Shown: positions 37,150 through 46,800 of the stretch, piece after piece | Layout of the letters: each line of letters starts with the position of its first letter | How positions within the stretch are numbered: position 1 is the first letter of the stretch | Source: Tritrichomonas musculus | Taxonomy: Eukaryota > Parabasalia > Tritrichomonadida > Tritrichomonadidae | DNA: 64,000 bases | Assembly (NCBI GenBank): GCA_039105265.1 | Contig: JAPFFF010000022.1 | Coordinates: forward strand, 744,001-808,000 | Direction: 5' to 3' | Program-made: the position numbers and the translations under genes | Notes under the pieces: generated by a model | Told to the model about the DNA's origin: nothing | The model's input: the letters and a program-made list of their open reading frames with translations, nothing else | The model's database searches: none

Positions 37150-39148
37150 ATGTCATTAGACAATACATCAACAAATAAATTAATTGAGTTATCAAATTTA
37201 TTATATAATGAAAATTTAACCATTAATGATTGGAAAAATGAATTTGATAATGAAAATGATTTACGAGAAAATTTAATTGAAATGCTAGTTTCAGATATTT
37301 TAAATAAAGGATATGATGGAGAAAATAATTATAATTCCATGTATTGGTTCGTGAAAGGTTTAAATATTCCATCACCGAAACCACTTAAACGTTACATAGA
37401 TTCAGATGATTATTTATTCAAAAATTTAAATAAATACAAAATTCAAGATTCACTTGATGATTTCAACCGTCAATGTTTACATGAAAAATTCAACCGTGAT
37501 TTACATAAAAAAGATTCTTCATTTCTTAATGAATTAATGAAACATTCCAAAGATATTCGTGAATTTTGGAGAAGTGATTTATTATATAATTCACCACCAG
37601 CTGATGCATTAAATGATGAGGTATTTTTCCCTGAAGAAAAACCAAAAGATATTAATTTACGTAATATTAAATCATTTAAAGAATGGCAAAAATTAGATGA
37701 TGAACAACAAACATTAGTGGATGATATGATGAAATCATTATATAAAACACCTACTAATTGGGAAATTAATTTTGAACTTTTAAACAATAAAGGCAAAAAA
37801 TTAATGTTTCCATTACTCAAAAAATTCTTTCAGGAATACATAGACCCATTACCAATGGATAAATACAAAATAGAATTTAAAGTTAAAGGTCAATGGCATT
37901 CTAAACCATTAACACCTGAAGTTTATAATAAATTAATGGAAAATTTCACTGAAGAACATTTTATATTTGATCTTGACGAAATACCGGCAGAATTTACGGG
38001 ATTCAATAGTGGTGACAATGCTGAATTACCTGATTGGTCATTATTTTCATCATTAAGATTTTCAAAATATTTACATAAAGATAGGGTTCGTAAAGATGTC
38101 GGTGGTTCATTCTTTAACTATATAGCTAATGATAAAGTACCTAAAAAAGTTATTGAGTATTTAAAACGTCTTCAAATATTTGATTCATTAGTGGATGAAA
38201 AAGTAACTGTTCTTGAAGAAGCAAAAGAATTCACTCGAAGTTATTATGATAATTTAACTGGTGATTTAGAATATGAAACCATTGAAATTCCAGCAAAAAT
38301 TACCAAAACAGCTAAACAACGTGAAGAATTGGATGATTGCTGCTTCGTTTATGCTCTCAAACAAACAGGTTATTATTCAGATGATATTTTAAATCAAATA
38401 CGATTAAGAATTAATAATAGGTATTTATCACAAGGTTCAATTGAAAAAATATGTCAAGAGTTTAAGATTCACATTAAATTATCATATATTGATGACAGCA
38501 GCGATAGAAAAAATAAAAAGACAACGGTTCAACAATGCAAAAACAAAGTCCGTAAATCATATTTGGGAGTCAAAGATGCTGAACCTCAACGAACCCATAC
38601 ATTTAACGTTTATGAAGACCATTATTTCATAGAAGAGAAAACACCATTTAGTACTTATTACATCAAAAATCTTCATAAAAATCTTGATGATGATAAATAC
38701 AATAAAGAATATAAACAAGAACATTGGATAAAAGCAAGATATTATATTTCATCATCAAATTTAGTTCGTGAATTAATGAAGCAAGGATATTTTAATCCAA
38801 TCACTTATGGACAATATCGAATATTAAAAACTGTTTTCTATCATGAATTTGATAAATATTTTACAAATATTAATTTAGAATATGAACCTGAATATTGCAC
38901 AAAATTAATAGCTCCAAAAATTGTTAAAGAAAGCGAAAACAAAACTGACCCTACTTATTGGTACGCTGACTTTGAAGCTGACGTTTCAGGTAATATTCAT
39001 AAACCATTTATGTGTGTTCTTCAATCACAAAATGGAAAAATTAATGAATGCTTTAAAGGTAAAACATGTAATAAACAATTTCTTGATTTCTTACCTGATC
39101 ATGCGGTCGTTTATTTCCACAATTTAGCATATGATTTTCGAATGTTTG
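37150..39148 (+). pseudogene. Protein-primed DNA polymerase B of element C, left part (split by insertion of D)
   Basis: The N-terminal 660 residues are homologous to the E polymerase along their length. Blocks include WYVKGL-like MYWFVKGLN near 55, KVKGQWHSKPLTPEVYNKLMEN near 240, the LDDCCFVYALKQTGYY region near 395, Exo I-like YWYADFEADVSG near 597 and Exo II YFHNLAYDFRM at the insertion point. It belongs to the family of protein-primed replicases with 3'-5' exonuclease. The start follows a T-rich leader. Element D lies between this part and the right part. Confidence 0.85.
39144..39148. repeat. Target-site duplication left of element D
   Basis: GTTTG at 39144-39148 is repeated at 58457-58461 just outside the other end. 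The T before it also matches, because the right TIR ends in T, so the duplication can be read as 5 or 6 bp. Polintons classically make 6 bp. Confidence 0.8.
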
Positions 39149-39372
39149 AGTAGTATAGTATAGGCTGGGATTCATTCTTCACCCCAGCCTACACTGCTCG
39201 CCACCAAGCTCAGGTACACCTTCGTTTGGGCCTCGCTATCCGGCCAAATACCCTCTGAAAACCTATCGTAAGTACACACTCTCTACTTTCACTATTCCAC
39301 CAATGTCATTTCCAAGGTATGGAGTAGTTTTTGAGCTTTCTAATGGTGTTTTTTGAATTCTACACCCGAAAA
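39149..39372 (+). repeat. Left terminal inverted repeat of element D (224 bp)
   Basis: It matches 58233-58456 in reverse complement without a mismatch that I could find. It begins AGTAGTATAGTATAGG and contains a GC-richer part (GGCTGGGATTC.., GAATTCTACACCCG) unlike the surrounding AT-rich DNA. Confidence 0.9.
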
Positions 39373-39622
39373 AATATCTATCAACTTTTTGTATTTCACA
39401 GTAATGAATGTATTTCATTCTTAATTTTCTTCTTCGAGCCATTAAATAAATACTTCTCACGCCTACAATTGATTCCCCTCTATTCGAAGTACACCATTCT
39501 TGAGGAAAATTAAAGTAATATCGATTAGGTTTGCTTGGGTCTTGTTCTCCATCTTCTAAAAAGTAAGCATATTCAATTGGTATAGGTGTTGTTTCTTCTG
39601 CGGGATTAAGTGTTGGATACAT
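39263..39622 (-). CDS. Capsid-like small gene of mini-element D
   Basis: The 119-aa frame starts MYPTLNPAEETTPIPIEYA, an ATG preferred over one 45 bp upstream. It contains YYFNFPQEWCTSNRGESIVGVRSIYLMARRRK, whose FNFPQEW matches FHYPQEF of the minor-capsid-like protein at 13349. The last 37 codons lie inside the left terminal repeat, so the gene's 3' end is present in both ends of the element. It may be a fragment of a minor capsid gene carried along when D arose from a larger Polinton. Confidence 0.5.
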   Translation of the reverse strand: MYPTLNPAEETTPIPIEYAYFLEDGEQDPSKPNRYYFNFPQEWCTSNRGESIVGVRSIYLMARRRKLRMKYIHYCEIQKVDRYFFGCRIQKTPLESSKTTPYLGNDIGGIVKVESVYLR

Positions 39623-39667
39623 TTTTATAAAAATATTAAAATATAAAAACAAAAGTGCAAAAACCAA

Positions 39668-40359
39668 CCCTGAGAGGCCTTTTTCTGAATTACTTATAAA
39701 AGAGATCTACTCCAAATGAAATCCTTATTGAAAGGAGCCGTCCGTTAACTAGGGGAAGTTAATGGCCTCGATCAGGAAGATGGAAACTTAACTCAATAAG
39801 TTTTTTGTTTGCGGAATAATTGTTAACGAACAACTCACAACTTAGCCACAAATCCAAGTTTTCACAGATTTCACTCAAAGTCCACTCTTTCTCATAACTC
39901 AGAAAAAATGCGTTCCGGATATATGTCGAACCTAGGATGTTAGGTAGGGAGTTTAACCATTACGACACACGCATAGACAAAGATGGAAACTCGATTTTGA
40001 ATAAATATAAAACCAAATAAATATTGAAATATATTGTAATAACTCAAATAATATATTCAGAATTTAGTTTTAAAAATAAACCATCCAAAAATATTCTTGT
40101 ATGGGGTCATAGCTCAATGGAAATATTTGGTGGAAAGTTACATGGTTCGAAAAATAGAAAGTCCGACATTTTTTATAAAAATTAATTTTAATAAATTATA
40201 ACCATAAACTTGTAAAAATAATAAAAAATTTTATCTATCAATTTATTAATAAAATTTTCTTTCACAAATATTATAATTTTAAAGGAAAAAATTTTATTTC
40301 TCAAATTTGGATGAAAATTTTAGGATGCCACAGTGGCGGCATGTTCCGGTATATGTCGG
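39668..40359. other. Non-coding interior of element D with tRNA-like pieces
   Basis: No protein gene is seen. It holds a small stem-loop near 39748-39772 (CCGTTAACT..AGTTAATGG). A minus-strand stretch at about 39910-39972 has tRNA-like A-box and B-box sequence (TCGTAATGGTTA and GGTTCGA), and a plus-strand stretch at 40103-40160 reads GGGGTCATAGCTCAATGG with GGTTCGA 24 bases later. Both are too short or poorly paired for functional tRNAs. The rest is AT-rich. Confidence 0.4.
40103..40160 (+). other. tRNA-like fragment
   Basis: GGGGTCATAGCTCAATGG looks like an acceptor strand plus D-arm with a good internal A box, and GGTTCGA at 40144-40150 like a T-loop B box. The pairing 3' acceptor strand (TGACCCC) is absent and the middle is too short. 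It is a decayed tRNA or tRNA-derived repeat rather than a working gene. Confidence 0.35.
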
Positions 40360-40364
40360 CCTGT
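40360..40364. repeat. Target-site duplication left of element E
   Basis: CCTGT at 40360-40364 is repeated at 57933-57937 just outside the right end of element E. The duplication is 5 bp, flanked by AGTAGT and ACTACT ends. Confidence 0.8.
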
Positions 40365-40643
40365 AGTAGTATATGTTTGTCATGATTTTAGGACTTCGTC
40401 CCAAACTCCTGACAAACCCTTTGAAAACACCTTATTTTAGGCACTTTTTTGGTCTCAAACACCTCATTTTAGCCCTTTTTTGACTCAAAAAGTTGTCCAA
40501 CAATTTCTTAAGTATCCCCATACTTGACCCCCCTATTTTCACTCAATAATTTGGGTTCAAAAAGATGTTTGTCATACTCGCTAATAAAGTCCTGATTTTA
40601 GGACTAACGAGTTGTTTCAACTTTTTTGAAAAAAATATTTTTT
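40365..40643 (+). repeat. Left terminal inverted repeat of element E (279 bp)
   Basis: It matches 57654-57932 in reverse complement with a single base difference near position 40553. It starts AGTAGTATATGTTTGTC. The phrase TGATTTTAGGACT occurs twice inside, near the outer and inner ends of the repeat. The second is part of a perfect 6-bp stem (AGTCCT..AGGACT). Both flanking genes begin within about 70 bp of the inner edge, so the repeat likely carries their promoters. Confidence 0.93.
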
Positions 40644-40713
40644 GGAAATTTTCTCATCCACGATAAGAGGTATAAATTTTTTATATTTTTTATTTTTTAT
40701 CTTCATTGCAAAA

Positions 40714-43700
40714 ATGAGACTCTCCGAAGCTACTCCCGAAAAATTACAAGAACTATTTGAATTGATAATAAACGAGAAACTACAACACGACTTTTCATAT
40801 TATTGGAACTCACAAGAGGAATTCTATTATGACATCCGAGAATGTGCCAGACAAGAAGGGTATGATGGAGATTTAGACAACTATGAGGCTATGTACTGGT
40901 ATTTTAAAGGCAAGAACAATACCCCTGCGCAACAACAAGAACAACCCAAACAAGAAGAACCTCCCAAACAAGAAGAAAAACCTCTCAAGACGGAGAACAA
41001 CTCACAATAAGAAATCGTGAATCAAATAATGGAAAAATTAGAATACTCTCCTAAAAAATGGCAAATCGACTTTGAGAGATTAGATAAGGACGGCAGACTC
41101 TTATTGCTTCCCAAATTGAAGGAATTCTTTGAAGAATATATAGATTCTTTACCCATTATCTCCAAATACAAACTCGCTTTCAAAATCAAAAGTCAATGGC
41201 ATTCTTATCAATTAACTCCTGAAATATACAACAAATTAATGGAAAATCTGACAGAAAAACACTTCATCTTCGATATAGAGAACGTTGTACCAGAATATTT
41301 TTATGAGAATGGAGCCGAAAAAATACCCGAATGGAGCCTCTTTGAAGCAGTTCGCTTTAGTGAATTTCAGAATATTAAGGCAAAAAATGACGTTGGAGGA
41401 AGTTTCTTTCAATATTTGGTACGTGAAAACTGCCCATCAAATGTCTCAAAATATCTCAAGAAATTACAGATTTTCACTTCTCTCGTGGACAAAAAAGGCA
41501 AACAGAGAAAGGAATTGGACGATTGCTGCTTCATTTACGCCCTTCAACAAACAGGATGCTACGATGATGACACACTAAACAAAATGCGCCTAAGGATTAA
41601 TTCAAGATATCTCTCCCAAAAAGCATTGAATAATTTATGTACAGAGTTCAAAATTCATGTCAAATTATCTTTCATTGATGAAGATTCAAAATGCAAAAAA
41701 CAAACAGTTAGGTCCCAAAAAGATGGTTCAAAAAAGAGTTATTTAGGTATAGAAAATGCTGACCCAACAAGAACTCATACAATGAATGTCTTCAATAAGC
41801 ACTATTTTCTTGAGGAAATTACTCCTTTCAGCACGTATTATATCAATTCGCTTTGCAAACTTGGCTCCGCCAACCACCTCCTTGACTGTTCAGAAGACAA
41901 ATACAATAAAGAATACAAACAAGACCACTGGATTAATGCAAGATATTTCATGACATCATCAAATTTGGTCCGAACTCTCATGAAAAACAACTTCTTCGTC
42001 CCAATCACATTCGGTCAATATAAGGTCCTCAACACAGTTTTCTACAAAGAAGTAATCGACGATATTGACCTTATCGACCTCGAATATAACGAAGAACAAT
42101 GCACGAAACTAATCAAAGAGGATAAAAAGAAACTACTCCAAACTGACAACAAAACATATTGGTATGCCGATTTTGAAGCAGATACATCAACAGAAATCCA
42201 CAAACCTTTCCTCTGTGTCTTACAGAATAGAACAGGCCGTATCAATAAAACTTTCCGAGGAGAAGACTGTAATAAACAATTACTCGATTATTTACCCGAT
42301 GACGCTGTCGTTTATTTCCACAATTTAGCGTATGATATCAGAATGCTGGCCTCTTTCGGACTCGCCAAATCCATCATCAAAGGCACAAAAACAATGAAGG
42401 CTGACATAAAATATCTCAACAAAACCATCCATCTCAAAGACTCTTTACCAATTCTTTCCTGCAAATTATCTCAATTACCCTCTATGTTTGACATTCCTGA
42501 CATACAAAAAGAGATATTTCCATATAAATACTATACTCTTAATCGCCTCCAAACTAACTGTGGCACAATCAACGAAGCAGGAGAAAATGAAGACAAAATT
42601 TGGACAGATGAAGACTACAATTTATTCAACGCTAATATCGATAAAATATCTGGCTGCCGAATAGACGAAAACCATTTTGACATGTGGAAATATGCAGAAT
42701 TTTACTGCCAGCAAGACGTTAATATCCTCAGAATCGGATTCAATAAACTGCGTGAAGGATTCATCAAAGACTTCAAAGTCGACCCATTTAATTTCATCAG
42801 CATATCGTCTCTCGCAAACGAAGTCTTCAATCAAAGAGTCTATTATCCCAACCAAAATCTCTATAAATTAGGCGGTCATGTGAGATATTTTTGCTCAAAG
42901 GCGATATATGGAGGTAGATGTATGACGGCATATAACAAGAAATGGCATGTCAAGAAGAATCTCTGCGATTTTGATGCAGTATCTTTATATCCTTCCGCAA
43001 TGAGTAGATTATACACAGTTGAAGGACGTCCAAAGGTAATACAGAATGACCAACTCAACTATAATTTCTTCTCTCAACAATCCGCATACATTGTCGAAAT
43101 CGAAATAACAAAAATCAACAAACATTATGCATTTCCGTTAATCGTTCAAAAAATAAATGGCCTAAACAGAAATAACGACTATTTGTCCGAAAATCAAACC
43201 ATTAAAATAGTTGTTGATAATATTACTTTGGAGGACTTTATTGAGTTTCAGCAAATAGAATTCAATATTCTGAGAGGATATTACTGGGATGGAAAGAAAG
43301 ATTATCGTATTCAAGAATGTATCAAAAAGATATTCAATAAACGACTCGAATATAAGAAACAGAAGAATCCTTTGCAAAATCTCTACAAACTCATCATGAA
43401 TTCATGCTACGGCAAAACAATAGAGAGGCCAGTAGATAAAGACTACAAATATCTTCACGAAGGAGATGAACTCGACAAATATTGGGCAAAAAACTATAAC
43501 AAAATTGTCGAAGATATTCAGTTAAACAACTCTGACATCCATGCCATAAAGACCCTCAAACAAATAGATAATCACTTCAATTTCTCTCTTTTAGGCATCC
43601 AAGTTTTGTCAATGTCCAAGAGAATAATGAACGAAGTTATGTGTCTTGCTTTTGACATAGGCTGCCATATTTATTACCAAGATACTGATAGTATGCATAT

Positions 43701-44163
43701 AGAATCTGCCGATTTACCGAAACTCGAAAAGGCCTTCCGCGAGAAATATAACCGCGAACTTATCGGGAAAAATTTAGGACAATTCCATTCAGATTTCCCA
43801 GAAATAAACGGCCACAATGAGATGCCTGAATCTATCGAATCATTCTTCTTGATGAAGAAAATGTATGTAGATAAACTGCAAGATTCTACTGGAGATATTG
43901 ACTATATGATACGAGGTAAAGGACTAACTCAGAATTCTATCAAATATAAATTCAACGAGGAGTTTCAAGGAGATGTTATGAAGCTCTATGAAACGTTATA
44001 TAACGGAAATTCCATCACATTCGACTTAACAAAAGGACAACCTTGTTTCGAAATGAACAAAAATATGACTGTATCGACAAGAAAAAAATTCGAGAGATGT
44101 ATCAAAACAGACTATGAAGAAGGAGATATTACCCAATATTTTAATAGTCCTTTTCAGTCCTAA
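40714..44163 (+). pseudogene. Protein-primed DNA polymerase B of element E (looks broken about once)
   Basis: This is a family B polymerase with the Polinton arrangement: an N-terminal extension of about 480 residues with MYWYFKGKN and the LDDCCFIYALQQTGCY region, then 3'-5' exonuclease motifs YADFEAD (about 42170), YFHNLAYD (about 42310) and YCQQDVN (about 42705). Polymerase motifs are DFDAVSLYPS (about 42970), KLIMNSCYGK (about 43390) and YYQDTDS (about 43675), followed by the K-x-Y region MKKMYVDKL. It would copy the element from a protein primer at the termini. TTCATTGCAAAA before the start fits the trichomonad initiator. Almost the whole length is open. Confidence 0.9.
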
Positions 44164-44178
44164 AGAGCCATAAATGAC

Positions 44179-46014
44179 TCAATAGTCAATTTTCCACCTA
44201 GGCATCATTTGTCTCATATTTTTTTGTCCTTCAATTTCATACAAACCATTCTTGAACCCAATAACTCTATACTTTCCTGGCTGTACATTGGACCTTCTCT
44301 TCATCATTCCATCCTTTTCGTTATATAATTTTACCGACATCCCTTTTGGCAAATAGAATCCTTTACTCGTCATTATGTCATAATTCTCCTTACAGATATT
44401 CATCACAATCAACGATTCCAGTTCTTTATCTTCATGAACCATCTTTGGAGACACACTTTTCCTGGCATATTTTGAGAGTGTTTTATGAGGTGCGTTATTA
44501 TATTGCCTCACCAATTCTTCCATTATCGATGGAGTAATTATCCCAATTCCCATATTGTAAGCCATATCTCTCAGTGTTCTGATGACTCTATCTATCAGTC
44601 CCAAAGAACTGTGCATCGGGTCTGTTTTTACCTGTTTTTGCTCCTTTTTCATGAAGTCTGGATAATTTCCCATTCTCATTCTTGGTGCAGTTTGCCATTC
44701 TATTCTATGAGCTCTATAGTATTCTTGTGCCTTTCTTGAGTTAAAAGAACCTTCTCCATCAAACGTCAAGCTCTTTATTACAACACCAGATTGCAGCAAT
44801 TTATCGAGGGTTTTCAAGTAAGTATCTGCTGATTTATCATATTTCGCGAATCTCTGATGCTTCTCTTCTTTCTCTTCTCCAAACAATATCTGATTTACCA
44901 ACTCAACATACAAATACCTTGTATTAACATTTATCATGACCAAATAACATAATTTATCAACAAACATCAAATCGATAATATACGAATTTCTTGACGAAAC
45001 TTTATGGAGCTGATACATCTTCGCGTTCTTTTTCAGCGGAAAGTATGATGTGTTCTCGGCTATTTTGACCTGCTTCTCGGGAAACAAACTCTTCAAAGCT
45101 CTTATTTTACTCTCTGTTTTGAACCCAATAATATATTGCTCCTGAGGAATTTCATAGGTTGAATATGTCGTTGGCTGGAAATAAAATTTATTGACGTATC
45201 TATTGTATCTCTCGTCTTCGGATAATCTACTCTCTCCCCAATTCCTACTGACTCTATTAAATTCCTCTTTATCTAGCAGTCTTTCATGATTATAAACAAC
45301 AAATTCGTTCAATTTGTCCATAAAACTGTCTCTAAAAATAGGTCTTTTAGGTCTTTGTCTCTTTTCCCATTCCTCAATAAATTCGTCATAAATTTGTCGA
45401 ATATCATCATCTTGAATCACAATTCTTGTATAAACTCTGGACGTATCTTCAAAGAGATATATGTGTTTATTCCCTCCATTTTGCTGAATAAAATCTCTGA
45501 CAGCACCAAATTGTGGCTTGTTTTTGTTGGTCAATTTTTGTCTGAACAATTCTTCTTTGGCTCTTTCGCAAGCATCTTTATATCTGGATTCATTGACTCT
45601 TTTGATGCCTTCTTTCAGTTGTTCTATCCTTGCAAAAAGCAATCTATCGATTCTGTCTTGGTTGATTCTCAAGAAATTATTTACGTGTTGAATGTCTGTT
45701 CGAGTAAAAGCGTGGTTATAAGTAAATTTTCTCCCATGATTGAAGCAATAAGAATCATCGTCTGTATAGTCCAAAAAGTCGTCCAAAGAGTCTATTTTCT
45801 GATTTCCTAGCCAGTCCATTATCCTCTCAGCTTTATAATTTACTTTTTGTTGAGGGTCAGAAAGGCATTTACAAAATATCCGGATTTTATTGCTGGTATT
45901 CAGGACATCCCCATCATTGCCTCTCAACAAATCGTCTATCGGCAAGTTTGTTTCCGATATGATATGATTTATTATTTTATCCGAATTATTGTAAAGTAAG
46001 TTACTTGTATTCAT
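44179..46014 (-). CDS. Retrovirus-like integrase (element E)
   Basis: The 611-aa product is longer than the B copy because of an extended N-terminal helical region (residues 1-340). Core positions: YIIDLMFVDKLCYLV near 346, LTFDGEGSFNSRKAQEYY near 419, and PMHSSLGLIDRVIRTLRDMAY near 474, with Asp where most integrases have Glu. The C-terminal QPGKYRVIGFKNGLYEIEG is a chromodomain or SH3-like end. The ATG at 46014 is preferred: it gives MNTSNLLYNNSDKI, matching the start of the C integrase. It is convergent with the polymerase and 18 bp from the divergent 79-aa gene. Confidence 0.88.
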   Translation of the reverse strand: MNTSNLLYNNSDKIINHIISETNLPIDDLLRGNDGDVLNTSNKIRIFCKCLSDPQQKVNYKAERIMDWLGNQKIDSLDDFLDYTDDDSYCFNHGRKFTYNHAFTRTDIQHVNNFLRINQDRIDRLLFARIEQLKEGIKRVNESRYKDACERAKEELFRQKLTNKNKPQFGAVRDFIQQNGGNKHIYLFEDTSRVYTRIVIQDDDIRQIYDEFIEEWEKRQRPKRPIFRDSFMDKLNEFVVYNHERLLDKEEFNRVSRNWGESRLSEDERYNRYVNKFYFQPTTYSTYEIPQEQYIIGFKTESKIRALKSLFPEKQVKIAENTSYFPLKKNAKMYQLHKVSSRNSYIIDLMFVDKLCYLVMINVNTRYLYVELVNQILFGEEKEEKHQRFAKYDKSADTYLKTLDKLLQSGVVIKSLTFDGEGSFNSRKAQEYYRAHRIEWQTAPRMRMGNYPDFMKKEQKQVKTDPMHSSLGLIDRVIRTLRDMAYNMGIGIITPSIMEELVRQYNNAPHKTLSKYARKSVSPKMVHEDKELESLIVMNICKENYDIMTSKGFYLPKGMSVKLYNEKDGMMKRRSNVQPGKYRVIGFKNGLYEIEGQKNMRQMMPRWKIDY

Positions 46015-46032
46015 TTTTTTATTTGGTAGAAA

Positions 46033-46272
46033 ATGTCTCAAGAACAGCCCGCTCTCCTCCCTCTCAAAAACTGGCACGGTAGAAAAACTTTCGCCACTCC
46101 TACTCTGAAACAACTGAAATCTCGTCTCCAATATTATCGAAGGATATTGAGCCAAACACCTCCCACAGACCCCAAAAAAATAGCCAAAAGAGAGAAGATT
46201 CAACGAAAATATGACAGAGATATGAAGGTAAGAAATCTGTTAAATAGAGCTGTTAGCAATCTTTACTCCTGA
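46033..46272 (+). CDS. Conserved 79-aa basic protein divergent from integrase (element E copy)
   Basis: The product carries LLPLKNWHGRKTFATPTLK, LKSRLQYYRRILSQ and KVRNLLNRAVSNLYS, the same three blocks as the copies in B and C. It starts 18 bp from the integrase start in the opposite direction, sharing a TTTTTTTATTTGG control region. It is strongly basic and helical. Its conserved pairing with integrase suggests a role in integration or in binding the element ends. No known family recognised. Confidence 0.78.
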   Translation: MSQEQPALLPLKNWHGRKTFATPTLKQLKSRLQYYRRILSQTPPTDPKKIAKREKIQRKYDRDMKVRNLLNRAVSNLYS

Positions 46273-46293
46273 AAATTTTTTGTTATTCAAATA

Positions 46294-46800
46294 ATGTCTG
46301 GAACTCTCCGACAAGCTCGTATACTGTCATCAGAAGCAAAAAGCAAGAACAATACATCAATTTCGCAAGAACAGAATACCAATATCCAAATAAATTACCC
46401 TAATGTCCCTCAACTTAACGCCTCAAAAACAGTCTCCAGAAGCAATTCGCTGTCTGATTTAAAGAACTACAATCAGCTTGACTCCCTTGAGCAAAAAAAT
46501 AAATTCCTTGAAATGCTCGTTTCTGTCTATGAGGACAATCCACTAAAAGTGAATGCTTATCTCGTTTGTAATACCACATCTCTCATGAATATGATTAAAC
46601 TCTTGACCGACGCAGATAAAGTCGAATTAGTATTGGACGAAGATATTGCTTGTAATTCCTGTTGTTCCTCCGATAAATTGATATATATTTCGAAGATTCT
46701 CATAACGAAAAACAACAAGACAGAAGACATGAAATATGCCTACAATGACATTTACTCACAGTTCATCAAGTATGGCATAAGTCTCAAAATATGTGTTTAA
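46294..46800 (+). CDS. Conserved Cys-type small protein (element E copy)
   Basis: The 168-aa product has LRQARILSSEAK at the start (as RARILSSEN in A). A Ser/Asn/Gln-rich region is followed by EQKNKFLEMLVSVYEDNPLKVNAYL and then DADKVELVLDEDIACNSCCSS with four Cys over the core. The C-terminus is YSQFIKYGISLKICV. It is 21 bp after the 79-aa gene and overlaps the fibre stop by 4 bp. The role is unknown. It is a shared component of A, B and E, perhaps a structural protein. Confidence 0.68.
   Translation: MSGTLRQARILSSEAKSKNNTSISQEQNTNIQINYPNVPQLNASKTVSRSNSLSDLKNYNQLDSLEQKNKFLEMLVSVYEDNPLKVNAYLVCNTTSLMNMIKLLTDADKVELVLDEDIACNSCCSSDKLIYISKILITKNNKTEDMKYAYNDIYSQFIKYGISLKICV

Noticed and set aside
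39900-39980. Functional tRNA gene on the minus strand
   Set aside because: Only about 63 nt between matching ends, weak acceptor pairing and no normal anticodon arm; kept only as a tRNA-like finding.
45286-45810. A 174-aa open frame on the plus strand
   Set aside because: It lies wholly antisense to the integrase of element E, which has clear family motifs; it is a shadow frame.
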